Origin: Theropithecus gelada
Taxonomy: Eukaryota; Chordata; Mammalia; Primates; Cercopithecidae
Direction of reading: 5' to 3'
Assembly: GCF_003255815.1 (NCBI RefSeq)
Contig: NC_037680.1
Coordinates: 27,332,326-27,396,325 of the forward strand
Length of the DNA stretch: 64,000 bases
The notes beneath the pieces are model-generated. The model was not told where the DNA came from. It worked only from the letters and a program-made list of their open reading frames with translations, and ran no database searches. Position numbers and translations under genes: made by a program. Positions 33,808 through 44,400 of this stretch are shown here, in pieces; the stretch's first letter is position 1; every line of letters starts with the position of its first letter.

Positions 33808-34250
33808 TGTTCAGGGTTCTCCAGAGAAACAGAATCAGTAGGGGGGAATATATATATGTATGTGTATATGTATATATCTGTGTATATTGTATATATATGA
33901 ATATATCATATATGTATTTATCCATGTTTATGTACATTTACAGAAATTTATTTCAAGAAATTGGCTTAAGCAACTAAGGGGCTGACAAGTATTTAATTTG
34001 TAAGGAGGCCAATGGGCTGAAAACTCTCGGGCCACACTGTACTCTTGAAGCAAAATTTCTTCTTCAAGTATATCTCAGCTTTGCTCTTAAGGCTTTTCAA
34101 CTGATTGGATGAGGCTCATTCAGATGGTGAAGATAATGTCCTTTACCTAAAGTCAACTGATTGTAGGTATTAACCCCAGTATTGTTTAACTGAATAACTG
34201 GGTACTATAGCCTATCCAATTGAGGCAGAAAACTAACCATCACAAAGGCA
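33808..34250. repeat. Old interspersed repeat, family not assigned, with TA/TG tract
   Basis: 'cagggttctccagagaaacagaa' opens it. A (TA)n/(TG)n tract (about 33848-33932) follows, then 'gaaattggcttaagcaa', 'caactgattggatgaggctc', 'gtcaactgattgtaggtatt' and 'aaactaaccatcaca'. I recognise this order as a common mammalian repeat but cannot name it safely. Confidence 0.5.
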
Positions 34251-34387
34251 AATAGTGTGGCAGACTTTTGACAGTAATTTTCATATTAACACATTTCAGC
34301 ACTTCAATATTAAGTCATTCTTTAAATTGTGGCCTTTAAGAAATAAACAAATAAAGTGAATGAACTAATATGTTGAAAGGGAAAAGA

Positions 34388-34689
34388 TGGTCAGGCACGG
34401 TGGCTCACGTCTATAATCTAACCACTTTGGGAGGCCGAGGTGGATGGATCACTTGAGGCCAGGAGTTCGAGACCAGCCTGGGCATGATGGTGAAACCTCA
34501 TCTCTACAAAAAATTAGCTTGGCATTGTGGCTTATACCTATGGTCCCAATTACCCTAGTGGCTGAGGTGAGAGGATCACTTAAGCCCAGGAAGTTGAGGC
34601 TGCAGTGAGCCAAGATCGCGCCACTGTACTCCAGCCTGGGTGACAGAGTAAGACCCTGTCTCAAAAAAAAAAAAAAAAAAAAAAAAAAA
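34388..34689 (+). mobile_element. Alu SINE (AluJ/S-like)
   Basis: From 'caggcacggtggctcacgtc' through 'gccaggagttcgagaccagc' and 'gaggctgcagtgagccaaga' to an A run of about 27. It is moderately diverged, with a short deletion in the left-arm end. Confidence 0.92.
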
Positions 34690-34984
34690 TTGGAAAAGAT
34701 TTGTTTCCAATATAGATGTCATGGATTTCTTTATTATCCCAGCTCTCTATAACATGTATCCTATGAGTCTCTCTCTACAAAAAGAAACCATCATATGCAG
34801 TATACAAAGTGTGACTAAGAAATAAAGTGATTTGACTTTTAAACTACTACATCATGCCATCCAAATAAATGCTAAGTCTTCCAAAATAATCATCTTAGGA
34901 AGCTGTACATTTATCTTATGATAGAAAAATTCCTTAATCGTTTGCATATCCTCTCTTAAAATTACCTCCTCAATCTGAAGTGCA

Positions 34985-35215
34985 TTATTTTGACCATACT
35001 GATAGTTTCCTCACCTTCTTTAAACTTTTGCTCAAATGTTACTTCCTCAGTAAGGATTACTCTGACCATTCTATTTTAAATTGCAGCCCCCGCCTCTTAC
35101 CTTGCTTTCTTTTTCCCCCCTAACATTTAAATTTTCTAATGCATGTGTAATCTACATATTTATTGTCTGCCCACACTAGAAACTACATAACACCGAGGCA
35201 GGGTTTTTGCAATCT
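34985..35215 (+). repeat. L2 LINE 3' region
   Basis: 'ttttgctcaaatgttacttc', 'ctcagtaaggattactctga', 'atatttattgtctgccc', 'cactagaaactacataac' and 'gaggcagggtttttg' follow the L2 3' end in sense orientation. Confidence 0.65.
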
Positions 35216-35334
35216 AATAGAGATACTTTCTCAAAGAGTTTGTAGATATACAATCCCAGTTTTTATAAAAATGTAACACTTAAAAGCAAGTGTAATTCAG
35301 ACTTAAGTTGTTTTCAAACAGAAATGTGATCTGG

Positions 35335-35640
35335 GGCTGGGCGCGGTGGCTCACACCTGTAATCCCAGCACTTTGGGAGACTGAGTCTTGCGGATCACGA
35401 CGAGGTCAGGAGATTGAGACCATCCTGGCTAACACAGTGAAACCCCGTCTCTACTAAAACTACAGAAAAATTAGCCAGGCGCGGTGGCGGGCGCCTGTTG
35501 TCCCTGCTACTCGGTAGGCTGAGGCGGGAGAATGGCATGAGCCCAGGACGGGGAGCTTACAGTGAGCTGAGATTGCGCCACTGCACTCCAGCCTGGGTGA
35601 CAGAGCGAGACTCCGTCTCAAAAAAAAAAAAAAAAAAAAA
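35335..35640 (+). mobile_element. AluY-like SINE
   Basis: Full-length, starting 'ggctgggcgcggtggctcac', with a small insertion at 'gatcacgacgaggtcagg' and a 20-base A tail. The target duplication gaaatgt(g/a)atctgg is at 35321-35334 and 35647-35660, with one mismatch. Confidence 0.94.
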
Positions 35641-35879
35641 GAGAGAGAAATGTAATCTGGTTTCAAAATAGAAAAAAAAAAATGACATCCTACGTATACT
35701 GATGACTTTTTAAAATACTTCGCACATCATTAAGGAACACTTTAAATGTAAGAACTTCTAAAGAAGATCTTCTAATCTAAATAGTTGGCCTTTGTATACT
35801 TTATTTTAACCTATTAAGGCAATTTTTTTTTAAGTTACTTTAAAACTTTTTTAACATTCATCATTGAAAACGTCATCCA

Positions 35880-37320
35880 TTTATTTATTTGTTAATTCAT
35901 TCATTTAAAAATAAAGCAAAGTTGTGTACCAACCATCTGCCAGGGATTATTCTAGGGATACAGGATTTTTCTTGATTACTTTGCCAACAAGAGACCTCTG
36001 GCCAACGATGCCCCTCCCCAGGCCTTGCTCAGGCCTGGCTTGCCACAGGAGATGCCCTTGACCCGCCAGGCCACGCCTGTCTTGCACTCCAGCATGGATC
36101 CCACGGCTGCCTCAATTGCGTGCTCAGTCCCTGGCAGGAGCGGATGTGTGCGCCCCTGAATGCAGGGTCTGGCTGGCCATTCCAAGTGCCCGCACAAGAT
36201 TGGGCTCCACATGGGGCTTGTTCCTGGACCAGGTGTGTTGCAAGCGACTTCCACAGTGGGCTCTGGTCTCCAGACGAGGGGAACACAGGGGCGCCCAGGT
36301 AAGGGTGCCCACGACCCTGAAGCCCCAGAGGGGCGTGTTACAACATACTAATGAGCTCTTTTAGTCCCATTGTCTGCAGCCGGACAGACAGAGGTGCCTT
36401 AACAACTCTGTCAGTCCGGTTGCCCTGCTCTAGCCTGCGCCTCCAGAGCTGCCTTGGCCTTGCTGCTGCTTCCTGTCATGTGGGATGTGGCCCCTCTGCC
36501 AGCAGAGGGCCACAGTGTTATAGCCTTCTGTGTACCCGTCTTCAGTGGGTCCCAAGTTCTTGTCCTGCATCCAATAAGAATGAGGTTACACTGACAATCA
36601 AAGGGTGAGAAGGGTGGAGAAAATTTTTATTAAGCAACGAAACAGCTCTCAGTGGAGAGGAGCTGCAGCAGTGGTCCCCCACCTGAAGTTGGGTGGTTTC
36701 TCTCTCAGTGTGGCTAGGTCTGGGGCTTTTATGGGCTCAGAACTGGGGAGTGTGTGCTGATTGGTTTGTGACTATGCAAAAAAGGCTAAAACAAAGGCTC
36801 GAGGGGCACAACAGTTTAGAAAACAAATTAGGAAAGGGTACGTACATGTAAAATAAGTGAAGGGTAGGGATGAATCAGAGGAAAGCATGCCAAAGAGGAA
36901 GAGAGGTTCTCAGTTGAGTTTGTGGATTTACCGGAGATTTGTAGCTAGGCTTTAAACTGTCATCGGCTTGAAGGCCGGGTTTCACTGGGGACCTGCCCCT
37001 ATCTGCCTAGGCATTTGACTGCCTCCTGCCACTATCACTAGGAGCTGGCATAAACAGTGAAGGAGATGGAGTCCTTGCCTGCATGGAGCTTACTACCTTA
37101 TTAGGGAAGACAAACAATAAACAAGTAAATAATTACATAATATAATTTCAAAATGTGACATGTTCCAAAGAGAAAAATAAAGCATGGTAAGTAGATAGAA
37201 GTTAATTGGGTTTGGAATTGGAAGTCCTATTTTGATAAAGTGGTCAGGGAAGCCTTTCTTGAGGTAATGATATTCAAGCAGAAACTTCCAAGGTGATGGA
37301 AGTGGTGGGCAATGTCTAGA
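35880..37320 (-). repeat. L2 LINE, antisense, split by an LTR
   Basis: 35880-35955 contains 'gttaattcattcattta', 'caaccatctgccagggatta' and 'ttctaggg', the complement of the L2 tail. After the LTR it resumes at 37038 with 'ctaggagctggcataaacagtg', 'agtccttgcctgcatggagc', 'acaaacaataaacaag', 'agtggtcagggaagcctttc'. L2-like or related sequence may continue to about 37600. The LTR inserted between the two parts. Confidence 0.7.
35956..37037 (-). mobile_element. ERV1-class LTR, solitary, antisense, in L2
   Basis: Read on the - strand it starts 'tgatagtggcaggaggcag' (at 37037), continues 'aggggcaggtccccagtgaa', a TATA-like 'cccataaaagcc', 'ctctccactgagagctg', 'ttaataaaaattt' (poly(A) signal), 'gcaggacaagaacttggga' and a long GC-rich U5-like tail. 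A candidate 4-bp target duplication, ctag, is at 35952-35955 and 37038-37041. It shares several U3/R blocks with the LTR at 12963 but differs elsewhere, so the families are related, not identical. The far (3') end lacks the usual CA, so that boundary is uncertain. No viral genes are attached. Confidence 0.72.
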
Positions 37321-37680
37321 AGAGTGACCTAGGCAGCAAAATGAAACAGCAAATGAAAAGACTGTTGATTCAGCAAAAACAATTGTACTTGAGGCTTAGC
37401 AAGAAATCTAGTCTGCTCCTATGGAGGAAGTGGGGGAGAGAGAGTGGTTTGAAATGAGATTGAAGGGATTACAAGGCCAGAAATGTAAGGGGCTTATAGA
37501 TCACATTAAAGAATTTAAAATTTAGGTTTAATTTTAATCATGAAGAGAAACTATTAGTGAGTTTTGCACTTGGGATTGATGTGATCTGAGAAATTTAAAA
37601 CATCTTTGGAACATATATTGGATTTTTTTAGAGATAAGTTCGATGATAAATAACTTTTTTGTTTAAAAACCTGTTCTTCA

Positions 37681-37813
37681 GGCCAGGTGTGGTGGTGTAT
37701 ACCTGTAATCCCACCACTTTGGTAGGCTGAGGTGGGAGGATCACTGGAGGTCAGGAGTTCAAGACCAACCTGGCCAACATAGCGAGAGCCCATCTCTTAA
37801 ATAAATAATAAAA
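37681..37813 (+). mobile_element. Alu left-arm fragment
   Basis: 'ggccaggtgtggtggtgta' to 'gaccaacctggccaacatag', ending in an AAATAAATAATAAAA tail. It is a single left arm, free-monomer-like or truncated at its 3' side. Confidence 0.8.
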
Positions 37814-37840
37814 AGCAACTATTTAAAAGCTGTAAAGTAG

Positions 37841-38030
37841 ACTGGCCAACATAGTGAAACCAGTCTCTACTAGAAATATAAAAAAATTAGCCAGACGTGG
37901 TGTCAGGCACCTGTAATCCAAGGTACTCGGGAGGCTGAAGCAGGAGAATTGCTTGAACTTGGGAGGTGGAGGTTGCACTAAGCCAAGATCGCACCATTGC
38001 ACTCCAGCCCAGGCAACAGCGTGAGACTTC

Positions 38031-38060
<30 letters not shown>
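37841..38060 (+). mobile_element. 5'-truncated Alu with target duplication
   Basis: It starts inside the left arm at 'actggccaacatagtgaaac' and runs through the right arm to a 24-base A tail. An imperfect target duplication, aaaagctgtaaa, is at 37825-37836 and about 38058-38069. The 5' truncation therefore happened at integration. Confidence 0.85.
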
Positions 38061-38063
<3 letters not shown>

Positions 38064-38462
38064 TGTAAAATAATAAATTTTTAATTTTTTACCATAACAA
38101 TTTTTAATAATTAGGAAAGTTAACAAATGAAATTAAAAGGCACTAATGAAATTAAAAGGAAACCTAGGAACTAATACTTGGTAGACGCAACAAGGAAGAT
38201 GCTGATTTTCTTTTTTTTTCTTTTTCCATTTCTTTTTCTTTTATTATTATTATTATTATTATTATACTTTAAGTTCTAGGGTACATGTGCATAACGTGCA
38301 GGTTTGTTACATATGTATACATGTGCCATGTTGGTGTGCTGTACCCATTAACTCATCATTTACATTAGGTATATCTCCTAATGCTATCCCTCCCCCCGGC
38401 CCTTGCCACAGTAGGATCCAGTGTGTGATGTTCCCCTTCCTGTGTCCAAGTGATCTCATTGT

Positions 38463-41400
38463 TCAGTTTCCACCTATGAGTGAGAACATGCGGCGTTTGG
38501 TTTTCTGTTCTTGCAATAGTTTGCTGAGAATGATGGTTTCCAGCTGCATCCATGTCCCTACAAAGGACACAAACTCATCCTTTTTTATGACTGCATAGTA
38601 TTCCATGCTGTATATGTGCCACATTTTCTTAATCCAGTCTGTCACTGATGGACATTTGGGTTGATTCCAACTCTTTGCTATTGTGAATAGTGCCGCAATA
38701 AACATACGTGTGCATGTGTCTTTATAGCAGCATGACATAATCTTTTGGGTATATCCCCAGTAATGGGATGGCTGGATCTAAAGGTATTTCTAGTTCTAGA
38801 TCCTTGAGGAATCGCCATACTGTTTTCCATAATGGTTGAACTAGTTTACAATCCCACCGACAGTGTAAAAGTGTTCCTATTTCTCCACATCCTCTCCAGC
38901 ACCTGTTGTTTCCTGACTTTTTAATGATTGCCATTCTAACTGGTGTGAGATGGTATCTCATTGTGGTTTTGATTTGCATTTCTCTGATGGCCAGTGATGA
39001 TCAGCATTTTTTCATGTGTCTGTTGGCTGTATGAATGTCTTCTTTTGAGAAATGTCTGTTCATATCCTTTGCCCACTTTTTGATGGGGTTGTTTGTTTTT
39101 TTCTTGTCAACTTGTTTGAGTTCTTTGTAGGTTCTGGATATTAGCCCTTTCTCAGATGAGTAGATTGCAAAAGTTTTCTCCCATTCTGTAGGTTGCCTGT
39201 TCACTCTGATGGTAGTTTCTTTTGCTGTGCAGAAGCTCTTTAGTTTAATGAGATCCCATTTGTCAATTTTGGCTTTTGTTGCCATTGCTTTTGGTGTTTT
39301 AGACATGAAGTCCTTGCCCATGCCTATGTCCTGAATGGTATTACCTACGTTTTCTTCTAGGGTTTTTATGGTATTAGGTCTAACATTTAAGTCTCTAATC
39401 CATCTTGAATTAATTTTCATATAAGGAGTAAGGAAAGGATCCAGTTTCAGCTTTCTACTTATGGCTAGCCAATTTTCCCAGCACCATTTATTAAATAGGG
39501 AATCCTTTCCCCATTTCTTGTTTTTGTCAGGTTTGTCAAAGATCAGATGGCTGTGGATGTGTGGTATTATTTCTGAGGACTCTGTTCTGTTCCATTGGTC
39601 TATATCTGTTTTGGTACCAGTACCATGCTGTTTTTGTTACTGTAGCCTTGTAGTATAGTTTGAAGTCAGGTAGCGTGATGCCTCCAGCTGTATTCTTTTG
39701 ACTTAGGATTGTCTTGGCAATGCGGGCTCTTTTTTGGTTCCATGTGAACTTTAAAGCAGTTTTTTCCAATTCTGTGAAGAAACTCATTGGTAGCTTGATG
39801 GGGATGGCATTGAATCTATAAATTACCTTGGGCAGTATGGCCATTTTCATGATATTGATTCTTCCTATCCATGAGCATGGTATGTTCTTCCATTTGTTTG
39901 TGTCTTATTTTATTTCACTGAGCAGTGGATTGTAGGTCTCCTTGAAGAGGTCCTTTACATCCCTTGTAAGTTGGATTCCTAGGTATTTTATTCTCTTTCA
40001 AGCAATTGTGAATGGAAGTTCATTCCTGATTTGGCTCTCTGTTTGTCTGTTACTGGTGTATAAGAATGCTTGTGATTTTTGCACATTAATTTTGTATCCC
40101 GAGACTTTGCTGAAGTTTCTTATCAGCTTAAGGAGATTTTGGGCTGAGACAATGGGGTTTTCTAAATATACAATCATGTCATCTGCAAACAGGGACAATT
40201 TGACTTCCTCTTTTCCTAACTGAATACCCTTGATTTCTTTCTCTTGCCTGATTGCCCTAGCCACTACTTCCAACACTATGTTGAATAGGAGTGGTGAGAG
40301 AGGGCATCCCTGTCTTGTGCCAGTTTTGAAGGGGAATGCTTCCAGTTTTTGCCCATTCAGTATGATATTGGCTGTGGGTTTGTCATAAATAGCTCTTATT
40401 ATTTTAAGATACGTTCCATCAGTACCGAAGTTATTGAGAGTTTTTAGCATGAAGGGCTGTTGAATTTTGTCAAGGGCCTTTTCTGCATCTATTGAGATAA
40501 TCATGTGGTTTTTGTCTTTGGTTCTGTTTATATGCTGGATTACGTTTATTGATTTGTGTATGTTGAACCAGCCTTGCATCCTAGGGATGAAGCCCACTTG
40601 ATCATGGTGGATAAGCTTTTTGATGTGCTGCTGGATCCGGTTTGCCAGTATTATATTGAGGATTTTTGCATCGATGTTCATCAGGGATATTGGTCTAAAA
40701 TTCTCTTTTTTTCTTGTGTCTCTGCCAGGCTTTGGTATCAGGATGCTGTTGGCCTCATAAAATGAGTTAGGAAGGATTCCCTCTTTTTCTATTGATTGGA
40801 ATAGTTTCAGAAGGAATGGTACCAGCTCCTCCTTGTACCTCTGGTAGAATTCAGCTGTGAATCCATCTGGTCCTGGACTTTTTTTGGTTGGTAGGCTATT
40901 AATTATTGCCTCAATTTCAGAGCCTGCTATTGGTCTATTCAGGGATTCAGCTTCTTCCTAGTTTAGTCTTGGGAGAGTGTAAGTGTCCAGGAAATTATCC
41001 ATTTCTTCTAGATTTTCTAGTTTATTTGCGTAGGGGTGTTTATAGTATTCTCTGATGGTAGTTTGTATTTCTGTGGGGTCGGTGGTGATATCCCCTTTAT
41101 CATTTTTTATTGCGTCTATTTGATTCTTCTCTCTTTTCTTCTTTATTAGTCTTGCTAGCGGTCTGTCAATTTTGTTGATCTTTTCAAAAAACCAACTCCT
41201 GGATTCATTGATTTTTTGGAGGGTTTTTTGTGTCTCTATCTCCTTCAGTTCTGCTCTGATCTTAGTTATTTCTTGCCTTCTTCCGGCTTTTGAATCTGTT
41301 TGCTCTTGCTTCTCTAGTTCTTTTAATTGTGATGTTAGAGTGTCAATTTTAGATCTTTTCAGCTTTCTCTTGTGGGCATTTAGTGCTATAAATTTCCCTC

Positions 41401-42287
41401 TACACACTTCTTTAAATGTGTCCCAGAGATTCTGGTATGTTGTATCTTTGTTCTCACTGGTTTCAAAGAACATCTTTATTTCTGCCTTCATTTCGTTATG
41501 TACCCAGTAGTCATTCAGGAGCAGGTTGTTCAGTTTCCATGTAGTTGAGCGGTTTTGATTGAGTTTCTTAGTCCTGAGTTCTAGTTTGATTGCACTGTGG
41601 TCTGAGAGATAGTTTGTTATAATTTCTGTTCTTGTACATTTGCTGAGGAGTGCTTTACTTCCAATTATGGGGTCAATTTTGCAATATGTGTGATGTGGTG
41701 CTGAGAAGAATATATATTCTGTTGATTTGAGGTGGAGAGTTCTGTAGATGTCTATTAGGTCTGCTTGCTGCAGAGATGAGTTCAATTCCTGGATATCCAT
41801 GTTAACTTTCTGTCTCATTGATCTGTCTAATGTTGACAGTGGGGTGTTGAAGTCTCCCAATTTATTGTATGGGAGTCTAAGTCTCTTTGTAAGTCTCTAA
41901 GGACTTGCTTTATGAATCTGGGTGCTCCTGTATTGGGTGCATATATATTTAGGATAGTTAGCTCTTCCTGTTGAATTGATCCCTTTACCATTATGTAATG
42001 GCCTTCTTTGTCTCTTTTGATCTTTGATGGTTTAAAGTCTGTTTAATCAGAGACTAGTATTGCAACCCCTGCTTTTCTTTTTGTTTGCCATTTGCTTGGT
42101 AGATCTTCCTCCATCCCTTTATTTTGAGCCTATGTATGTCTCTACATGTGAGATGGGTCTTCTGAATACAGCAAACTGATGGGTCTTGACTCTTTATCCA
42201 GTTTGCCAGTCTGTGTCTTTTAATTGGACCATTCAGTCCATTTATATTTAAGGTTAATATTATTATGTGTGAACTTGATCCTGCCAT
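38463..42287 (-). pseudogene. L1 ORF2 (endonuclease/reverse transcriptase), broken
   Basis: Start to stop is 3825 nt, almost exactly the family length, so indels nearly cancel. The protein would nick target DNA and copy L1 RNA. The endonuclease N-terminus is present, but residue 43 reads K (CCIQKTHL) where the family has the catalytic E. GDFN, the KID and SDHS motifs follow in the frame at 40958-41860, and FADD is intact near 40180. Breaks: a frameshift in the A-rich stretch near 42075, an in-frame TAA in the original frame shortly after (about 42045), a Q-to-stop TAG at about 40958, a frameshift near the A run at 40700-40710, and further shifts before 39420 and 38979. It cannot encode an active enzyme. 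Confidence 0.92.
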
Positions 42288-42350
42288 TATGATATTAACT
42301 GGTTATTTTGCTCGTTAGTTGATGCAGTTTCTTCCTAGCCTCGATGGTCT

Positions 42351-43362
42351 TTACATTTTGGCATGTTTTTGCAATGGCTGGTACCGGTTGTTCCTTTCCA
42401 TGTTTAGTGCTTCCTTCATGGTCTCTTGTAAGGCAGGCCTGGTGGTGACAAAATCTCTAAGCATTTGCTTATCTGTAAAGGATTTTATTTCTCCTTCACT
42501 TATGAAACTTAGTTTGGCTGGATATGAAATTCTGGGTTGAAAATTCTTTAATAATATTGAATATTGGCCCCCACTCTCTTCTGGCTTGTAGAGTTTCTGC
42601 TGAGAGATCTGCTGTTCGTCTGATGGGCTTCCCTTTGTGGGTAACCCGACCTTTCTCTCTGGCTGCCCTTAAGATTTTTTCCTTCATTTCAACTTTGGTG
42701 AATCTGGCAATTATGTGTCTTGGAGTTGCTCTTCTCAAGGAGTATCTTTGTGGCGTTCTCTGTATTTCCTGGATTTGAATGTTGGCCTGCCCTACTAGGT
42801 TGGGGGAGTTCTCCTGGATGATATCCTGAAAAGTGTTTTCCAACTTGGTTCCATTTTCCCCCTTAGTTTCAGGCACCCCAATCAGACATAGATTTGGTCT
42901 TTTTACATAATCCCATACTTCTTGCAGGCTTTATTCATTTCTTTTTCTTCTTTTTCCTTTCGATTTCTCTTCTCGCTTCATTTCATTCATTTGATCCTCA
43001 ATCGCTGATACTCTTTCTTCCAGTTGATCGAGTCGGTTACTGAAGCTTGTGCATTTGTCACGTATTTCTCGTGTCATGGTTTTCATCTCTGTCAGTTCGT
43101 TTATGGCCTTCTCTGCATTAATTATTCTAGTTATCAATTCTTCCACTCTTTTTTCAAGATTTTTAGTTTCTTTGCTCTGGGTACGTCATTCCTCCTTTAG
43201 CTCTGAGAAGTTTGATGGACTGAAGCCTTCTTCTCTCATCTTGTCAAAGTCATTCTCCATCCAGCTTTGATCCATTGCTGGCGATGAGCTGCGTTCCTTT
43301 GGAGGGGGAGATGCGCTCTTATTTTTTGAATTTCCAGCTTTTCTGCCCTGCTTTTTCCCCAT
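42351..43362 (-). pseudogene. L1 ORF1 (RNA-binding chaperone), broken
   Basis: L1 ORF1 makes a trimeric RNA-binding protein that packages L1 RNA. The start ATG is at 43362 (MGKKQ-like opening), a coiled-coil region with heptads (LDQLEERVSAIEDQMNEMKR) is at about 42940-43040, and the conserved RRM/C-terminal part (RRATPRHIIARFTKVEMKEK, then ADLSAETLQARREWGPIFN) is at 42500-42790. The stop is at 42351. About 1012 nt is not a multiple of three. Frameshifts separate the coiled coil from the C-terminal domain (about 42880-42930) and break the end (about 42496-42540). Confidence 0.9.
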
Positions 43363-44400
43363 CTTTGTGGTTTTATCTGCCTCTGGTCTTTTATAATGGT
43401 GACCTACTAATGGGGTTTTGGTGTGGGTGTCCTTCCTGTTTGTTAGTTTTCCTTCTAACAGTCAGGACCCTCAGCTATAGGTCTGTTGGAGATTGCTTGA
43501 GGTCCACTCCAGACCCTGTTTGCCTGGGTGTCAGCAGCAGAGGCTGCAAAAGATAGAATATTGCTGAACAGCGAGTGTACCTGTCTGATTCTTGCTTTGG
43601 AAGCTTCCTCTTAGGGGTATACTCCACCGTGTGAGGTGTGGGGTGTCGGTCTGCCCCTAGTGGGGGATGTCTCCCAGTTAGGCTACTCAGGGGTCAGGGA
43701 CCCACTTGAGCAGACAGTCTGTCCGTTCTCAGATCTCAACCTCTGTGTTGGGAGATCCACTGCTCTCTTCAAAGCTGTCAGACAGAGTCGTTTGCGTCTG
43801 CAGAGGTTTCTGCTGCTTTTTGTTGTTCTTGTTGTTGTTTAGCTGTGCCGTGTCCCCAGAGGTGGAGTCTACAGAGACAGGCAGGCCTCCTTGAGCTGCT
43901 GTGAGCTCCACCCAGTTCGAGTTTCCCAGCGGCTTTGTTTACCTACTTAAGCCTCAGCAATGGCGGGTGCCTCTCCTCCAGTCTCGCTGCTGCCTTGCAG
44001 TTAGATCGCAGACTGCTGTGCTAGCAATGAGGGCGGCTCTGTGGGCGTGGGACCCTCCCGGCCAGGTGTGGGATATAATCTTCTGGTGTGCTCATTTCCT
44101 AAGACCCTTGATAAAGCGCAGTATTGGGGTGAGAGTTACCTGATTTTCCAGGTGTTGTGTGTCTCAGTTTCCCTGGCTAGGAAAAGGGATTCCTTTCCCC
44201 CTTGCGCTTCCCAGGTGAGGTGATGCGTCACCCTGCTTCAGCTCTCACTGGTCGGGCTACAGCAGCTGACCAGCACTGATTGTCCGGCACTCCCTAGTGA
44301 GATGAACCCAGTACCGCAGTTGAAAATGCAGAAATCACCTGTCTTCTGTGTCGCTCGCGCTGGGAGCTGGAGACTGGAGCTGTTCCTATTCGGCCATCTT
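43363..44400 (-). promoter_or_regulatory. L1 5'UTR (internal promoter region)
   Basis: About 1.04 kb of CpG-bearing, GC-balanced sequence between ORF1 and the 5' end. The first bases on the - strand, 'aagatggccgaatagga', contain the YY1-type motif (AAGATGGC) that sets the L1 start site. In families of this age the region can also drive antisense transcripts outward, here into the + strand beyond 44400. Activity is not shown by the sequence. Confidence 0.8.

Larger units (their letters stand above)
38211..44400 (-). mobile_element. Near-full-length LINE-1 (L1PA-type), antisense
   Basis: About 6.2 kb. It opens with a T/TTA-rich tail and the 3'UTR (from 38262), then ORF2 (38463-42287), the inter-ORF spacer, ORF1 (42351-43362) and a 5'UTR ending in 'tattcggccatctt' at 44400. 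Only about a dozen bases of the usual 5' end are missing. Flanking (g/c)ctgattttc at 38201-38210 and 44410-44419 looks like the target duplication, with about nine extra bases (44401-44409) at the 5' end. Its 3'UTR has 'ggcccttgccacagtagga', also seen in the L1 at 54265 and unlike the human L1PA wording I know. Both ORFs are broken. Confidence 0.93.

Noticed and set aside
35976..36608. Frames of 60-92 codons at 36 kb as a second small gene
   Set aside because: They lie in the U5-like tail of the antisense ERV1-class LTR, overlap on both strands and show no protein motif.
40958..41860. A 300-codon open frame as a host gene
   Set aside because: It is the L1 endonuclease-to-fingers part of ORF2 (GDFNTPLSTLDRS, SDHSAIKLEL), opened and closed by L1-specific mutations.
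43363..44400. CpG-bearing region with several 60-80 codon + strand frames as a promoter and first exon of a gene
   Set aside because: The whole block is the L1 5'UTR on the - strand; the + strand frames are incidental. It is listed as an L1 promoter region only.
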